Shown here piece by piece: positions 16,898 to 26,387 of a DNA stretch of 64,000 bases. The stretch is from Microbaculum marinisediminis (GTDB taxonomy: Bacteria; Pseudomonadota; Alphaproteobacteria; Rhizobiales; Tepidamorphaceae), in contig NZ_JALIDZ010000011.1 in the NCBI RefSeq assembly GCF_025397915.1, forward strand, positions 1 to 64,000. The letters run 5' to 3'. Each line of letters begins with the position of its first letter. Position 1 is the stretch's first letter. A program made the position numbers and the translations under genes. The notes below the pieces were generated by a model that saw only the letters and a program-made list of their open reading frames with translations, made no database searches and was not told the origin of the DNA.

Positions 16898-17676
16898 GCG
16901 GCACGACTGGTCGCTGAGAGCGCGAACAACCGGCCCGGCGCACCCGGCAAGGGCGCCAGATCCGCATGCTGCAGCATCCGCCAGAGGCTCGCCTGATTGG
17001 AGGAGACGACAGGTTTCCCCAACCGGTCCTCAATGGCGTCGATGACCCCCAGCGCCGGCAGCGCGGTGCAGGAGAGGAAGACACCTTCGACATCCGGCCG
17101 GTCCGCCGCTTCGGCCGCCGCGACGATGGTCGCCGCCGACACCCGCGCCATTTCGCGGTCGTCGGAAAGACCGAGGCACTGGGCGCGCGCGACGTCCAGC
17201 CCGCGCCGGGCGAAATAAGCCGCCATCGGCGCCGTGGTTTCGGGCAGATAGGGCGTCACCAACGCGATCCGGCCGACGCCGAGCGCGGCGAAGGCCTGAA
17301 CCGCGGCATCGGGCGGCGTGACGACCGGTACGCCGGGACGTGCCGTCCGGATCGCCTCGGCAACCGCGTCATCGCCGATCTCCACCGAGGCTGCGGTGCA
17401 ACTGAAGCAGATCGCCGCCAGGGCGACGTCGGGCACCAGAAGGTCCGCCGCCGCCGTCAATGTCGGCGCCATCCGGGCGAGGTTTTCCGGCGTGGTCGGG
17501 TTGGCGTAGGGCACCCGTGTCACATGCAAGGCGGCCCGCTCTGGCGGCAGCACCCGCCAGGCGTCGCGTTCCGACGTCAGGTCGGTCGCAAGCGCGATCA
17601 GTCCGAGGCGCGAGACATGGCTCGGCTCCAGGTCCGGACGGACCGGAGAAGACATAACGGTGGTCATCGCGGGCAT
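16894..17676 (-). CDS. eutA: Ectoine utilization protein EutA (Asp/Glu racemase superfamily)
   Basis: 260 residues, Asp/Glu racemase/maleate isomerase/arylmalonate decarboxylase superfamily. The two characteristic cysteines are seen in AAICFSCTAASVEIGD near residue 96 and GVFLSCTALPALGV near 208, with GRIALVTPYLPET between. In ectoine clusters EutA is required with EutB and EutC for 5-hydroxyectoine use; its exact reaction (possibly stereoinversion) is not settled. ATG 17676 is used; ATG 17667 is an alternative. It overlaps eutB by 4 bases and follows usp after 4 bases. Confidence 0.88.
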   Translation of the reverse strand: MPAMTTVMSSPVRPDLEPSHVSRLGLIALATDLTSERDAWRVLPPERAALHVTRVPYANPTTPENLARMAPTLTAAADLLVPDVALAAICFSCTAASVEIGDDAVAEAIRTARPGVPVVTPPDAAVQAFAALGVGRIALVTPYLPETTAPMAAYFARRGLDVARAQCLGLSDDREMARVSAATIVAAAEAADRPDVEGVFLSCTALPALGVIDAIEDRLGKPVVSSNQASLWRMLQHADLAPLPGAPGRLFALSATSRAA

Positions 17677-17680
17677 CCGG

Positions 17681-18118
17681 TCAGACGACGAGAACCGGGC
17701 ATTTGGCCGTCCCCGTCACCTTGTGCGAAACGCTGCCGAGCAGATAGCTTTCGATCGAGCCCAGCCCGCGGCTGCCGATCACGATCAGGTCGACGTCGTG
17801 CTCCTCGGCGAACGCGACGATATTGCGCGCCACCGGGCCGTTCCTCACGAAGGCTCGTACATTGCCGGCGCCCAGTTCGCCGGCGTGCGCCTTCGCGCCC
17901 TCCGCCACGTCCTTGGCCGCATCGCGCATGATGTCGTCCATGTTGCCGGGTTCCTGCGGGCGGACCATCGAGAAGGAGGCCTCCAGCATCGAATGATGGC
18001 GATAGATGGTCAGGACCGTCAGCTCGGCCCCCGTCAGCGCCTTCAGTTCGACGGCCTTTTCGAGTGCCTTGAGGGCGTTCTCCGACCCGTCGACGGGCAC
18101 CAGAATATGCTTGAACAC
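17681..18118 (-). CDS. Universal stress protein (TeaD type)
   Basis: 145-residue UspA-family protein that begins MFKHILVPVDGSENALKALE and ends with the ATP-binding loop GSRGLGSIESYLLGS (G-2x-G-9x-G-S) near residues 115-130. I place the start at GTG 18118 because AGGGAGGA lies just before it; an upstream GTG at 18133 would overlap the uehC stop but has no better site. Usp proteins of this kind sit beside ectoine TRAP transporters; TeaD of Halomonas binds ATP and modulates uptake by TeaABC, so a regulatory role on UehABC is likely. Confidence 0.9.
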   Translation of the reverse strand: MFKHILVPVDGSENALKALEKAVELKALTGAELTVLTIYRHHSMLEASFSMVRPQEPGNMDDIMRDAAKDVAEGAKAHAGELGAGNVRAFVRNGPVARNIVAFAEEHDVDLIVIGSRGLGSIESYLLGSVSHKVTGTAKCPVLVV

Positions 18119-18129
18119 GGCGTCCTCCC

Positions 18130-19416
18130 TCACTTCGCGAAGGCGAGGTCGCGCAGGAACAGCGCGATCTGCGGGAAGAAGATCAGGGCGACCGAGACAC
18201 CGAGCAGGATGAGGATGAAGGGCGGCGTGCCCTTGACCACCTCTATATAGGGACGCTTGAACACCGCGATCGCGGTGAAGATGTCACAGCCGAAGGGTGG
18301 TGTCGCGGAACCGATTGCGACCTGCAGCGTGATGACCGTGCCGACCAGGACCGGATCGAGCCCGACCGAGTCGACCACAGGCGCGAAGATCGGCACCAGG
18401 ACCAGGATGACGACGATCGGATCGACGAACATGCAGCCAATGAAGAAGGCGATGGAGATGACGAACAGGACACCGATCGGCCCCATCGCGTCGATGCCGA
18501 TGCCGCCGAGGATCGCCTGCGGGATCTGGGCAAAGGAAATGATCCACGAGAACGCCGCGCCCGCCGCAACCAGGATGAACACCACCGCCGTGATCAGGCC
18601 GGTCGACTTGGCGGTCTGGTAGACGTCGCCGAGGCTCATCGAGCGGAAGACGAGGACTTCGAGGATCAGGGCGTAGAGCACGCAGGCGGCGGCCGCCTCG
18701 GTCGGCGAGAAGATTCCGCCGTAGATGCCGCCGATGATGATGACCGGAAAGCCGAGCGGCCAGAGCGCGCGTTGCACGGCGTGGAACCGGGCTCCCCAGC
18801 CTGCACGCTCCTCCGTCGGCACGTCGTTCCGGTAGGCATAGATGACGCTGTAGGTGGAGAACAGGACGAGGATCAAAAGGCCCGGTCCGATACCGGCGAT
18901 GAACAGCTCCGAAATCGAGGTATTGGAGACGACGCCGTAGATGATCATGCCGATCGACGGCGGGATCAGGAAGGCGATGTCTGAGGAATTGACGATCAGC
19001 GCCAACACGAAGCTGTCATTGTAACCGGACTTCAGCATGCGGGGGCGCAGCGGCCCGCCGACCGCCACGACGGTGGCCTGGGTCGAGCCTGAGACGGCGC
19101 CGAACATGGTGCAGGCCGCAGCCGTGGAGACCGCCAGGCCGCCCTTCACGTGACCCACGAACTTCATCACCATGTCGATCAGGCGGTCGGCCGACTGGCC
19201 GCGCGTCATGATGTCGGCGGCGAAGATGAACATGGGCACGGCGATCAGCGACGCGGGGCGAATGCCGGCCATGAACTGCTGGACCATGGTCTCCATCTGC
19301 CCGAAGCCGCCCATCATCATGTAGAAGCCGACGAAGGCGCCGACGATGAGCGGGATCATCATCGGGAACCCGAGCAGCAGAAGCACGATCATGATGGAAA
19401 AGATCGTCAGTGCCAT
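18130..19416 (-). CDS. uehC: Ectoine/5-hydroxyectoine TRAP transporter large permease (DctM family)
   Basis: 428-residue, very hydrophobic protein with the 12-13 helix pattern of DctM subunits; the family segments FAADIMTRGQSADRLIDMVM near 63 and GAVSGSTQATVVAVGGPL near 105 are visible, along with IPPSIGMIIYGVVS near 150 and GIFSPTEAAAACVLYAL near 235. It forms the sodium-driven translocation channel with UehB. GAGGGG precedes ATG 19416. The substrate assignment to ectoines comes from the surrounding eut/doe/enuR genes. Confidence 0.92.
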   Translation of the reverse strand: MALTIFSIMIVLLLLGFPMMIPLIVGAFVGFYMMMGGFGQMETMVQQFMAGIRPASLIAVPMFIFAADIMTRGQSADRLIDMVMKFVGHVKGGLAVSTAAACTMFGAVSGSTQATVVAVGGPLRPRMLKSGYNDSFVLALIVNSSDIAFLIPPSIGMIIYGVVSNTSISELFIAGIGPGLLILVLFSTYSVIYAYRNDVPTEERAGWGARFHAVQRALWPLGFPVIIIGGIYGGIFSPTEAAAACVLYALILEVLVFRSMSLGDVYQTAKSTGLITAVVFILVAAGAAFSWIISFAQIPQAILGGIGIDAMGPIGVLFVISIAFFIGCMFVDPIVVILVLVPIFAPVVDSVGLDPVLVGTVITLQVAIGSATPPFGCDIFTAIAVFKRPYIEVVKGTPPFILILLGVSVALIFFPQIALFLRDLAFAK

Positions 19417-19428
19417 GATCGTCGCCCC

Positions 19429-20007
19429 TCAGATTTCCTGCTCGTCGGCCGTATAGCCTTCGAGAACGTTGGTGGAGAGGTAGATGTCCTTCTCCCGGAC
19501 GTTCTTGATGGCGGTGAGGAGGTACTGCATCCCGGTCATGAAGAAGCCGACCGGCACCCAGATCAGGGTCCACCAGACCGGGATCTGCAGGGCCGGCAGC
19601 ACGCGCCCGCGGCCTGCCTGGGTCACGATGTAGCCGTAGGAATACCAGCACAGCGCGAACATGAAGGCCGCGGTGATCAGCGCGATCGCGATCATCATCG
19701 GCTTGCGCATGGGGGGCGGCAGCGCGTCGTAGATCGCCGACATGCGGATGTGCCTGCCCTGCCGCGCGGCGTAACTGATGCCGGCGAAAGTGATCAGGAT
19801 GATCAGGATGCGGTTGAGCTCTTCGGAAAAGAAGATGCTCGACTGGAAGACGAAACGGCCAACCACGTTCGCGATCGTGTTGGCGGCCATCAGCAGGACG
19901 CCGACGGCCAGCATTGCCGACTCGATGCGACTGATCAGGCTGTCGATCGTCCCGAGGAATCCGGGCAGCGACGACGCGTGCTCCGAGCTTTGCGGCTGGT
20001 CGGTCAA
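19429..20007 (-). CDS. uehB: Ectoine/5-hydroxyectoine TRAP transporter small permease (DctQ family)
   Basis: 192-residue membrane protein with four hydrophobic helices, including the family segment [20 protein letters not shown] near residue 70 and [15 protein letters not shown]. It stabilises the large permease and links it to the binding protein. The start is taken as TTG 20007 because GGGGGAAG stands 4 bases before it; the upstream in-frame sequence is hairpin and repeat DNA and not protein-like. It lies 12 bases before uehC. Confidence 0.85.
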   Translation of the reverse strand: MTDQPQSSEHASSLPGFLGTIDSLISRIESAMLAVGVLLMAANTIANVVGRFVFQSSIFFSEELNRILIILITFAGISYAARQGRHIRMSAIYDALPPPMRKPMMIAIALITAAFMFALCWYSYGYIVTQAGRGRVLPALQIPVWWTLIWVPVGFFMTGMQYLLTAIKNVREKDIYLSTNVLEGYTADEQEI

Positions 20008-20018
20008 TGGTCTTCCCC

Positions 20019-20052
20019 CGAGTCCGCCGGTCAGACGAGTCCGCCGGTCAGA
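20019..20052. repeat. Perfect 17-bp tandem duplication upstream of uehB
   Basis: CGAGTCCGCCGGTCAGA occurs twice in immediate succession, at 20019-20035 and 20036-20052. It lies between the uehA hairpin and the uehB ribosome site. It is probably a slippage duplication and changes the leader spacing of uehB; two identical copies suggest it is recent. Confidence 0.85.
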
Positions 20053-20054
20053 GA

Positions 20055-20083
20055 CGCCGGGCGGGGACAGGCCCCGCCCGGCG
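20055..20083 (-). promoter_or_regulatory. Intercistronic hairpin between uehA and uehB
   Basis: A perfect 12-bp stem, 20055-20066 with 20072-20083, closes a 5-base loop. It lies directly after the uehA stop in the direction of transcription and has no T run. The expected effect is stabilisation of the uehA message or partial attenuation, keeping the binding protein in excess of the permease. Confidence 0.7.
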
Positions 20084-20099
20084 GTGGCTCCCGTGAGCG

Positions 20100-21110
20100 T
20101 TACTGGGCGGCCGCCTTCAGATCCGCCTTCAACTGGTCGAGGATCTTCTTGCCGCTGTCGCCGGTCATCTCGATGAACTTGGTCTCGACATCGGCGGCGG
20201 CGTCCTTGAAGCACTTGCGCTGCTCCTCGGTGAGCACCGTCACCGTCATCTCCGGCTTGGCCTTCTTGATCTTTTCGAGTTCGGAATCGGCGAGGCCCTT
20301 CTGATAGTCGACGATGTAGTCGTAGGCGGCATCGGACGCGGCCTGGATCGCCTTCTTGTCGGCATCGCCGAGGCCATCATAGAAGTCCTTGTTGGCCATC
20401 ACCGCGGTGGTGAAATTGTTGTGGCCGGCATAGGTGATGTAGTCGGTGACCTCGTAGATCTTCGTCGAGTAGAGGAAGAAGGTCGGGTTCTCCTGGCCCT
20501 GGATGATGTTGGTCTGCAGGCCGCCATAGACCTCGCCCCAGGGCAGCGGCGTCGGCGTCGCACCGAAGGCCCGGTAGGATTCGACCAGCAGCGGGTTGGT
20601 CATCACCCTAAACTTCACTTCGTTGAGGTCGGCACAGCTCTCCACCGGGCTCTTGGTGGTCATGGCGACCTCGCCCTCGGGGAACATCGTCAGCAGTTCC
20701 AGCCCCTGATCGGCGTAGAGCTTCTGGAAGTCCTCGTTGATCGCCTTGGAGTTCTTGTAGAAGCGGGCGAGCTGATCCTGGTCCGTCGGCAGCAGATAGG
20801 GCACGAAGAAGACCTGCGCCTCGGGGATCAGAGAGCCGGTGAAACCCGGCGACTGGTCGACGAACTGCAGGATGCCGGCCTGGGCCTGCTCCATGATGTC
20901 CGCCGACTCGCCCAACGTCCCATAGGGAAACAGCTGGATCGTATGGTCGGTGTTGGCCTCGACCTCTTCCTTGAACTTCTGAGCGAACTTGCCCTGCACC
21001 TCGTCCATCGATTCCTCGAAGGCGTAGCGCCAGGTTTCGGCCATGGCAGCGGTCGAGGTGAGTGCGAATGCGGCGGCGGCGACGCCGGCCAGAACCCGCG
21101 TGATTGTCAT
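20100..21110 (-). CDS. uehA: Ectoine/5-hydroxyectoine TRAP transporter substrate-binding protein
   Basis: 336-residue periplasmic DctP-family protein. It starts at ATG 21110 with AGGAAGGAG upstream; the Sec signal [19 protein letters not shown] ends at AMA-ET. The mature protein shows [20 protein letters not shown], the family Arg in [12 protein letters not shown] near 165, and [20 protein letters not shown] near 190. In the UehA/TeaA family, ligand contacts include aromatic residues and this Arg. It is the first gene of the uehABC-usp-eutABC-doeAB operon, with a 253-base regulatory region upstream. Confidence 0.92.
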   Translation of the reverse strand: MTITRVLAGVAAAAFALTSTAAMAETWRYAFEESMDEVQGKFAQKFKEEVEANTDHTIQLFPYGTLGESADIMEQAQAGILQFVDQSPGFTGSLIPEAQVFFVPYLLPTDQDQLARFYKNSKAINEDFQKLYADQGLELLTMFPEGEVAMTTKSPVESCADLNEVKFRVMTNPLLVESYRAFGATPTPLPWGEVYGGLQTNIIQGQENPTFFLYSTKIYEVTDYITYAGHNNFTTAVMANKDFYDGLGDADKKAIQAASDAAYDYIVDYQKGLADSELEKIKKAKPEMTVTVLTEEQRKCFKDAAADVETKFIEMTGDSGKKILDQLKADLKAAAQ

Positions 21111-21274
21111 TGAGTGTCTCCTTCCTGTCGTCCCTGTCCCCGGCGCGCTTCGCACCGATATGCTTCGCTTCGGTGCGCGCGCTTTCGGAAGGCGGATAAT
21201 CCGCCCTTGTTCTTGTGTCAGGGGGGCGCGTCTCGCCGCGTCTGGACAGGCAAGATCCCGTTCCCCAGAGGCCG

Positions 21275-21332
21275 GTAGCGTTGGGGAAACCAAATACCAA
21301 GTCAATTTTTTTATTGAACCATGACAATTGGC
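21275..21332 (-). promoter_or_regulatory. ueh operon control region with candidate EnuR site
   Basis: On the plus strand, 21314-21332 reads TTGAACCATGACAATTGGC. It shares TTGAA-N-C-N3-ACAATTG-N-C with 22768-22786 beside enuR, 14 of 19 positions. In the minus direction, TTGACT (21305-21300) follows immediately, with CGCTAC at 21280-21275 after 19 bases, a weak promoter candidate for uehA. An A/T run separates the two elements. EnuR as the binding factor is inferred from position and from its known role as repressor of ectoine genes. Confidence 0.5.
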
Positions 21333-21363
21333 GAGCGATTGCCCGCGGCCGGAAACCGTCCGG

Positions 21364-22752
21364 CTAGATCGCCAGCAGGGCCGGTTCCGGCGGGCTGCGC
21401 ACCAGCCGCGCGATCACGCTGAGACCGCGTTCGAGTTCCTCTTCGGAGCCGGCTCCCAGACAAATCCGCACCGCGGGATGATGCTGGTCGTCGGAGATCG
21501 CGAAATTGCTTCCCGCCGCCACCGCCACGCCGTTGTTGCGGGCGTGGGCCACGAACATGTCCTCGCGCCAGGGGGCGGGCAGCCGCATCCACACATGCAT
21601 GCCGTTGGGCGAGCCCGTATAGGGGAGCCCGCGCAGCAGACGGGCCGCGATGTCGTTGCGCCGCGACAACTGGGCCTGCTGCCACTGCAACAGCGTCTCC
21701 GCCGTTCCGTCGTCGAGCCAGCGGGTGGCGATCTCCGCCATCAGCGGCGTCGCCATCCAGTTGGTCACCAGGTGCCGCGTCCGCGCCGCCGCCACCATCG
21801 TGTCCGGAACCACCAGCCATGCGATACGCAGCCCGGGCAGCAGGCACTTCGCCAGGCCGGTAAAATAGAACGTCCGCTCCGGCGCGAGCATGAAAAGCGG
21901 CTCCGGCCGGACGGGCTGGATCGGACCCAAGGCATCGTTCTCGACGATCCAGACGTCATGCTGCCGCGCGATCTCGACGATAGCGTGCCGACGCTTCGGC
22001 CCCATCATCGCGGCCGTCGGGCCGAGACCGCTCGGAAGCACGAACAGGACCTTCACGGCACCCGTCCTGCACGCCCGGTCGAACGCGTCCGGCACGATGC
22101 CTTCGTTGTCCAGGGGCAGGCCGGCCAGGCGCAGTCCCAGCGCGTTGGTCAGCGACTTCAGGGTGTGGTGGCCGATCTCCTCGGAGACGACGAGGTCGCC
22201 CGGCAGCGCGGCCGTCATCAGCGCGGTCGTCATCGCCACCGTGTTGCCGTTGGTCGGCAGCACCTGGTCGCGGCGGGTGGTGACCCCGCAACGGGCGAGC
22301 CAGCCGAGCGCGGCCTCGCAATGGGCTTCCAATGTCGCGCGCGGCCGGAACGACAGCATCGCGTTGCCGGGCAGGTCGTCGGCCAGGGCCGCGAGCGTGG
22401 CGGACATGCGCTCGGAATGGAGATCGCCGGTCACCGGCACCAGCATCGAGCAGTCGATGACGTCGTCGCTGCCGCCGAGGCGATGCCAGGGCATGCGGCT
22501 ATCCGGACGGCCGGACCTGACGAAGCTGCCGCGCCCAACCTGACCGGAGATCACGCCGAGCCGGCTGAGCTCGTCATAGGCCCGGCTCACCGTCTGAACG
22601 CTGACGCCGAGATCGTAGGCGAGCGCGCGATGAGTCGGCAGCCGCACGCCCGGCCGGATTTCGCCCGCCTCGATCGCGTCGATCAGGCTCTGGGCGAGCG
22701 AACGGTAGGCGGGGCGCCGCAAACTGTCCTTGTTTGGTGGCCAGATTGTCAT
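21364..22752 (-). CDS. enuR: Ectoine-responsive MocR/GntR regulator EnuR
   Basis: 462-residue regulator of the MocR/PdxR class: an N-terminal GntR winged helix (residues about 12-75; LPTHRALAYDLGVSVQTVSR) joined to an aminotransferase-like fold type I domain. The PLP-binding Lys is seen in FYFTGLAKCLLPGLRIAW near residue 305, with Asn/Asp cofactor residues in VENDALGPI. EnuR uses PLP to sense N-acetyl-diaminobutyrate and diaminobutyrate and then releases ectoine-gene promoters. Here it is transcribed in the same direction as ueh, upstream of it, and divergently from asnC-doeC-doeD. Confidence 0.93.
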   Translation of the reverse strand: MTIWPPNKDSLRRPAYRSLAQSLIDAIEAGEIRPGVRLPTHRALAYDLGVSVQTVSRAYDELSRLGVISGQVGRGSFVRSGRPDSRMPWHRLGGSDDVIDCSMLVPVTGDLHSERMSATLAALADDLPGNAMLSFRPRATLEAHCEAALGWLARCGVTTRRDQVLPTNGNTVAMTTALMTAALPGDLVVSEEIGHHTLKSLTNALGLRLAGLPLDNEGIVPDAFDRACRTGAVKVLFVLPSGLGPTAAMMGPKRRHAIVEIARQHDVWIVENDALGPIQPVRPEPLFMLAPERTFYFTGLAKCLLPGLRIAWLVVPDTMVAAARTRHLVTNWMATPLMAEIATRWLDDGTAETLLQWQQAQLSRRNDIAARLLRGLPYTGSPNGMHVWMRLPAPWREDMFVAHARNNGVAVAAGSNFAISDDQHHPAVRICLGAGSEEELERGLSVIARLVRSPPEPALLAI

Positions 22753-22786
22753 GGAACATTATGTGCCTTGAAACGGAACAATTGAC
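22745..22786. promoter_or_regulatory. enuR/asnC divergent control region with candidate EnuR site
   Basis: The 64-base gap between divergent enuR and asnC contains TTGAAACGGAACAATTGAC at 22768-22786, matching the site before uehA at 14 of 19 positions. A further shared 10-mer, ATTGTCATGG, is at 22745-22754 (overlapping the enuR start codon) and, on the opposite strand, at 21319-21328. These would allow one regulator to control both arms of the ectoine cluster and its own gene. Confidence 0.5.
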
Positions 22787-22816
22787 AAGCACGGCGGCGA
22801 GGCGGTACGTGCGGCC

Positions 22817-23308
22817 ATGCCCATCGCCCTTGATGACCGTGACGTTCGCATCCTGCAGATCCTCTGCCAGGAAGGCCGGATTTCGAAGAGCGAACTGGCC
22901 CGGCGCGTCAATCTGTCGGCCACGCCGTGTTGGGAGCGCCTCAAGCGTTTGGAGGCGCAGGGGCTGATCCGCGGCTATCGCGCCGAGATCGCCCTGGCGC
23001 GGATCGCGCCGCACGTGACGATCTTCGTGGTGGCCGAACTGGAATCGCATCGCACCGACGACTTCAGGATCTTCGAGCAAGCCATCGCCCGGCGCGACGA
23101 GATCATCGCCTGCTGGGCGATCGGCGGCGGCTTCGACTACCTGCTGCAGATCGTGACGACGGACATCAACGCCTATCAGCGCCTCGTCGACGCCCTTCTG
23201 GGCGAACGGATCGGCCTGAAGCGCTATTTCACCTATATCGTCACCAAGGACGTGAAGGCCGATGCGGCGCCGCCGCTGGGGCATCTGCTCGGTCGTCAGG
23301 ACACTTGA
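22817..23308 (+). CDS. Lrp/AsnC-family regulator of ectoine catabolism (DoeX/AsnC)
   Basis: 163-residue feast/famine regulator: helix-turn-helix at residues 6-60 (LDDRDVRILQILCQEGRISK, then SELARRVNLSATPCWERLKR) and a C-terminal RAM domain with IIACWAIGGGFDYLLQIVTT near 95. AsnC/DoeX proteins are standard members of ectoine catabolic clusters, where they act as activators, probably octameric. Transcribed divergently from enuR and 149 bases before doeC. The assignment is firm at family level; effector and targets are inferred. Confidence 0.9.
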   Translation: MPIALDDRDVRILQILCQEGRISKSELARRVNLSATPCWERLKRLEAQGLIRGYRAEIALARIAPHVTIFVVAELESHRTDDFRIFEQAIARRDEIIACWAIGGGFDYLLQIVTTDINAYQRLVDALLGERIGLKRYFTYIVTKDVKADAAPPLGHLLGRQDT

Positions 23309-23415
23309 CCGCTTCGCGGCGGCAATTCGGAAGAATCCTCCTCCGCGACGACCATCTTCAAAAGATCCATCTGCCGAACCCGCACTAGTCTGGTGTGCAT
23401 GGCCCGCACGACCTG

Positions 23416-23440
23416 CGGGGCCCCAGGCCTTGCGGCCCCG
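23416..23440 (+). promoter_or_regulatory. Hairpin upstream of doeC
   Basis: CGGGGCC at 23416-23422 can pair with GGCCCCG at 23434-23440. It lies in the 149-base gap between asnC and doeC, about 18 bases before the doeC start. It may tune doeC expression relative to asnC. Rest of the gap: no gene seen. Confidence 0.3.
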
Positions 23441-23457
23441 GAACCGGCGGAGGGATC

Positions 23458-24948
23458 ATGAGCGCGCTTGCAAAGACGACCGACGGAGCCCCGAAAGGGA
23501 TCGCCCTCGCCGATCCGGCGCTGTTCAAGAGCTTCGCCTATATCGGCAACCGCTGGACCGCAGCCGCCGGCGGCACCGTCCTGTCGGTGACCGATCCCGC
23601 CGACGGTGCGCTCGTCGGCGAGGTCGCCTGCCTGTCCTCGGCCGAGAGCGCACGGTCCGTGGACGCGGCCCATGCCGCGTTTCCCGATTGGGCCTCGGCC
23701 CTGCCGCAGCACCGCGCACGGCTCCTGCGCCGCTGGTACGAGCTGATGGTCGAGTCCCGCGAGGACCTGGCGCAGATCATGACCGCCGAACAGGGCAAGC
23801 CGATCTCGGAGGCGCGCGGCGAAATCGACTACGCCGCCTCCTTCGTCGAGTTCTACGCCGAGGAAGCCAAGCGCCCGAACATCGAAGGCGTCACCTCGCA
23901 TCTCCCCGACGCCGAGGTCGAGCTCTGGCGCGAGCCGGTGGGCATCGCCGCCCTGATCACGCCCTGGAACTTTCCCTCCGCGATGATCACCCGCAAGGCC
24001 GCCGCGGCGCTGGCGGCCGGCTGCACGGTGCTGATACACCCCTCCTCGCAGACGCCGTTCTCGGCGCTGGCGCTGGCCGAACTGGCCGACCGGGCGGGCT
24101 TTCCCCCCGGCGTCGTCAACGTGATCACCGGCAACGCGGCCGACATCGTCGCGCCCTGGCTCGACGACCCGCGGGTCCGGGCGCTGTCGTTCACCGGCTC
24201 GACGGAGATCGGCAAGCTGCTCTATTCCCGTTCCGCCGCTACGGTGAAGCGGCTGGTGCTGGAGCTCGGCGGCCATGCCCCGTTCCTGGTGTTCGCCGAC
24301 GCCGATCTCGACCGCGCGGTGGACGAGGCGATCAAGGCGAAGTTCGCCACGACCGGACAGGACTGCCTCGGCGCAAACCGCTTCCTTGTCGAACGCTCGA
24401 TCTATGACGCCTTCTGCGCCCGCTTCGCCGAGGCGACGATGGCGCTGAGCCTGGGGGCCGGCCGCGACGATCCCGACCTGGGGCCGCTGATGAACGAGGG
24501 CGCGGTGCGCAAGCAGGAAGAGCACGTCGCCGACGCCCTGGCGCGCGGCGCGCGCTGCCTCGCCGGCGGCCGGCGCTCGCCCCTCGGCCCGTTGTTCTAC
24601 GAAGCGACCGTCCTGGCCGACGTCGACCCGGCTTCGCTGGTCTTTCACGAGGAGACCTTCGGCCCGGTCGCCGCCATCGCCCCCTTCGAGACCGAGGACG
24701 AGGCGGTGACGCGCGCCAATGCCACCGAATACGGGCTCGTCGCCTATCTGCACACGCAGGATCCCCGGCGCATCTACCGTCTCAGCCGCGCGCTCGACTT
24801 CGGCATGGTCGCGGTCAACCGTACCAAGGTCACCGGCGCGCCGATCCCCTTCGGCGGCATGAAACAATCTGGCCTCGCCCGCGAGGGCGCCCGCCACGGG
24901 CTCGAGGCATTCACCGACATCAAGTACGTCTGCCGCGACTGGGCCTGA
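23458..24948 (+). CDS. doeC: Aspartate-semialdehyde dehydrogenase of ectoine catabolism (DoeC/Ssd), ALDH family
   Basis: 496-residue aldehyde dehydrogenase. Starts at ATG 23458 with GGAGGG upstream. Seen: [20 protein letters not shown] near residue 165, the NAD segment [13 protein letters not shown] near 243, the catalytic Glu in [17 protein letters not shown] near 268 and the catalytic Cys in [12 protein letters not shown] near 302. By sequence it belongs with succinate-semialdehyde dehydrogenases; in this cluster it is expected to oxidise aspartate semialdehyde to aspartate, the last step from ectoine. It lies 56 bases before doeD. Confidence 0.92.
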   Translation: MSALAKTTDGAPKGIALADPALFKSFAYIGNRWTAAAGGTVLSVTDPADGALVGEVACLSSAESARSVDAAHAAFPDWASALPQHRARLLRRWYELMVESREDLAQIMTAEQGKPISEARGEIDYAASFVEFYAEEAKRPNIEGVTSHLPDAEVELWREPVGIAALITPWNFPSAMITRKAAAALAAGCTVLIHPSSQTPFSALALAELADRAGFPPGVVNVITGNAADIVAPWLDDPRVRALSFTGSTEIGKLLYSRSAATVKRLVLELGGHAPFLVFADADLDRAVDEAIKAKFATTGQDCLGANRFLVERSIYDAFCARFAEATMALSLGAGRDDPDLGPLMNEGAVRKQEEHVADALARGARCLAGGRRSPLGPLFYEATVLADVDPASLVFHEETFGPVAAIAPFETEDEAVTRANATEYGLVAYLHTQDPRRIYRLSRALDFGMVAVNRTKVTGAPIPFGGMKQSGLAREGARHGLEAFTDIKYVCRDWA

Positions 24949-25004
24949 AGCCCGGCCGCAAGATCCGGCCTACCAAGTCCCGGCCACTCAGAAAGGAACA
25001 CCCG

Positions 25005-26372
25005 ATGCTTACCAACGACATGCTGGCTCTGTGGGATCGCGAGAACTTCTTTCATCCCTCCACCCATCTCGCCCAGCATGCGCGCGGCGAGACGCCGTCC
25101 CGCATCATCACCGGCGGCAAGGGCGTGTGGATCGAGGATCGCGACGGCAACAGGCTGCTCGACGCCTTCGCCGGGCTCTACTGCGTCAATGTCGGCTACG
25201 GCCGCACCGAGATCACCGATGCCATCGCCGAGCAGGCCAGGGAACTGGCCTACTACCACGCCTATGTCGGCCACGGCACCGAGGCCTCGATCACGCTGTC
25301 CAAGATGATCCTCGACCGCGCGCCGGCCGGCATGTCCAAGGTCTATTTCGGCCTCGGCGGCTCGGACGCCAACGAGACCAACGTCAAGCTCGTCTGGTAC
25401 TACAACAACATCCTCGGCCGGCCGGAGAAGAAGAAGATCATCTCGCGCTGGCGCGGCTATCACGGCTCGGGCCTGATGACCGGATCGCTGACCGGCCTGG
25501 GCCTCTTTCACCGGAAGTTCGACCTGCCGCTTTCGCAGGTGATCCACACCGAAGCGCCCTACTACTATCGCCGCGCCGACCTCTCCATGAGCGAGGCCGA
25601 TTTCGTCGCCCATTGCGTCGCCGAGCTGGAGGCGCTGATCGAGGCGGAAGGCGCCGACACGATCGCCGCCTTCATCGGCGAGCCGGCGCTCGGCACCGGC
25701 GGCCTGGTGCCGCCGCCGGCCGGCTACTGGCGGGCGATCCAGGAGGTGTTGGACAGGCACGACATCCTGCTGATCGCCGACGAGGTCGTCACCGGCTTCG
25801 GCCGCCTCGGCACGATGTTCGGCTCGGATCACTATGGAATGCGGCCCGACATCATCACCATCGCCAAGGGCCTCACCTCGGCCTACGCGCCGCTGTCGGG
25901 CTCGATCGTCGGCGACAAGGTCTGGCAGGTGCTGATGCGGGGCACGGACGAGACCGGTCCGATCGGCCACGGCTGGACCTATTCGGCCCACCCGATCGGC
26001 GCGGCCGCCGGCATCGCCAACCTGAACCTGATCGACAGCCTCGGCCTGGTTTCCAATGCCGGCGAGACCGGCGCGTATTTCCTCGCCGCCCTGCGCGACC
26101 GTCTCGGCAACCATCCCAATGTCGGCGACATCCGCGGCGAGGGGCTGCTGGCCGCCGTCGAATTCGTCGAAGATCGCGACACGCGCACCTTCTTCGACGC
26201 GGTCGACAAGATCGGCCCGAAGGTCGCCGCCGCATTGCTGGCCGAAGGCGTCATCGGCCGGGCCATGCCCGAAGGCGACATCGTCGGCTTCGCCCCGCCG
26301 CTCTGCCTCACGCGCGCCGAGGCCGACGAGATCGTCGACAGGATGGCGAAGGCGGTCGACACGGTGTTCTGA
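25005..26372 (+). CDS. doeD: Diaminobutyrate aminotransferase of ectoine catabolism (DoeD/Atf), class III
   Basis: 455-residue class III (omega) aminotransferase. Seen: [20 protein letters not shown] near residue 113, [19 protein letters not shown] near 146, the PLP Asp in [16 protein letters not shown] near 255, and the Schiff-base Lys in [18 protein letters not shown] near 287. It should convert diaminobutyrate to aspartate semialdehyde, the substrate of DoeC. AAAGGAA precedes ATG 25005. Last gene of the plus-strand ectoine arm, ending 15 bases from a convergent GntR gene. Confidence 0.92.
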   Translation: MLTNDMLALWDRENFFHPSTHLAQHARGETPSRIITGGKGVWIEDRDGNRLLDAFAGLYCVNVGYGRTEITDAIAEQARELAYYHAYVGHGTEASITLSKMILDRAPAGMSKVYFGLGGSDANETNVKLVWYYNNILGRPEKKKIISRWRGYHGSGLMTGSLTGLGLFHRKFDLPLSQVIHTEAPYYYRRADLSMSEADFVAHCVAELEALIEAEGADTIAAFIGEPALGTGGLVPPPAGYWRAIQEVLDRHDILLIADEVVTGFGRLGTMFGSDHYGMRPDIITIAKGLTSAYAPLSGSIVGDKVWQVLMRGTDETGPIGHGWTYSAHPIGAAAGIANLNLIDSLGLVSNAGETGAYFLAALRDRLGNHPNVGDIRGEGLLAAVEFVEDRDTRTFFDAVDKIGPKVAAALLAEGVIGRAMPEGDIVGFAPPLCLTRAEADEIVDRMAKAVDTVF

Positions 26373-26387
26373 TCGCGACGGCCGGCC

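Noticed and set aside
19959-20214. N-terminal extension of the UehB frame to 261 residues.
   Set aside because: The extra sequence covers the uehA 3' end, a hairpin and a tandem duplication; the TTG at 20007 has a good ribosome site.
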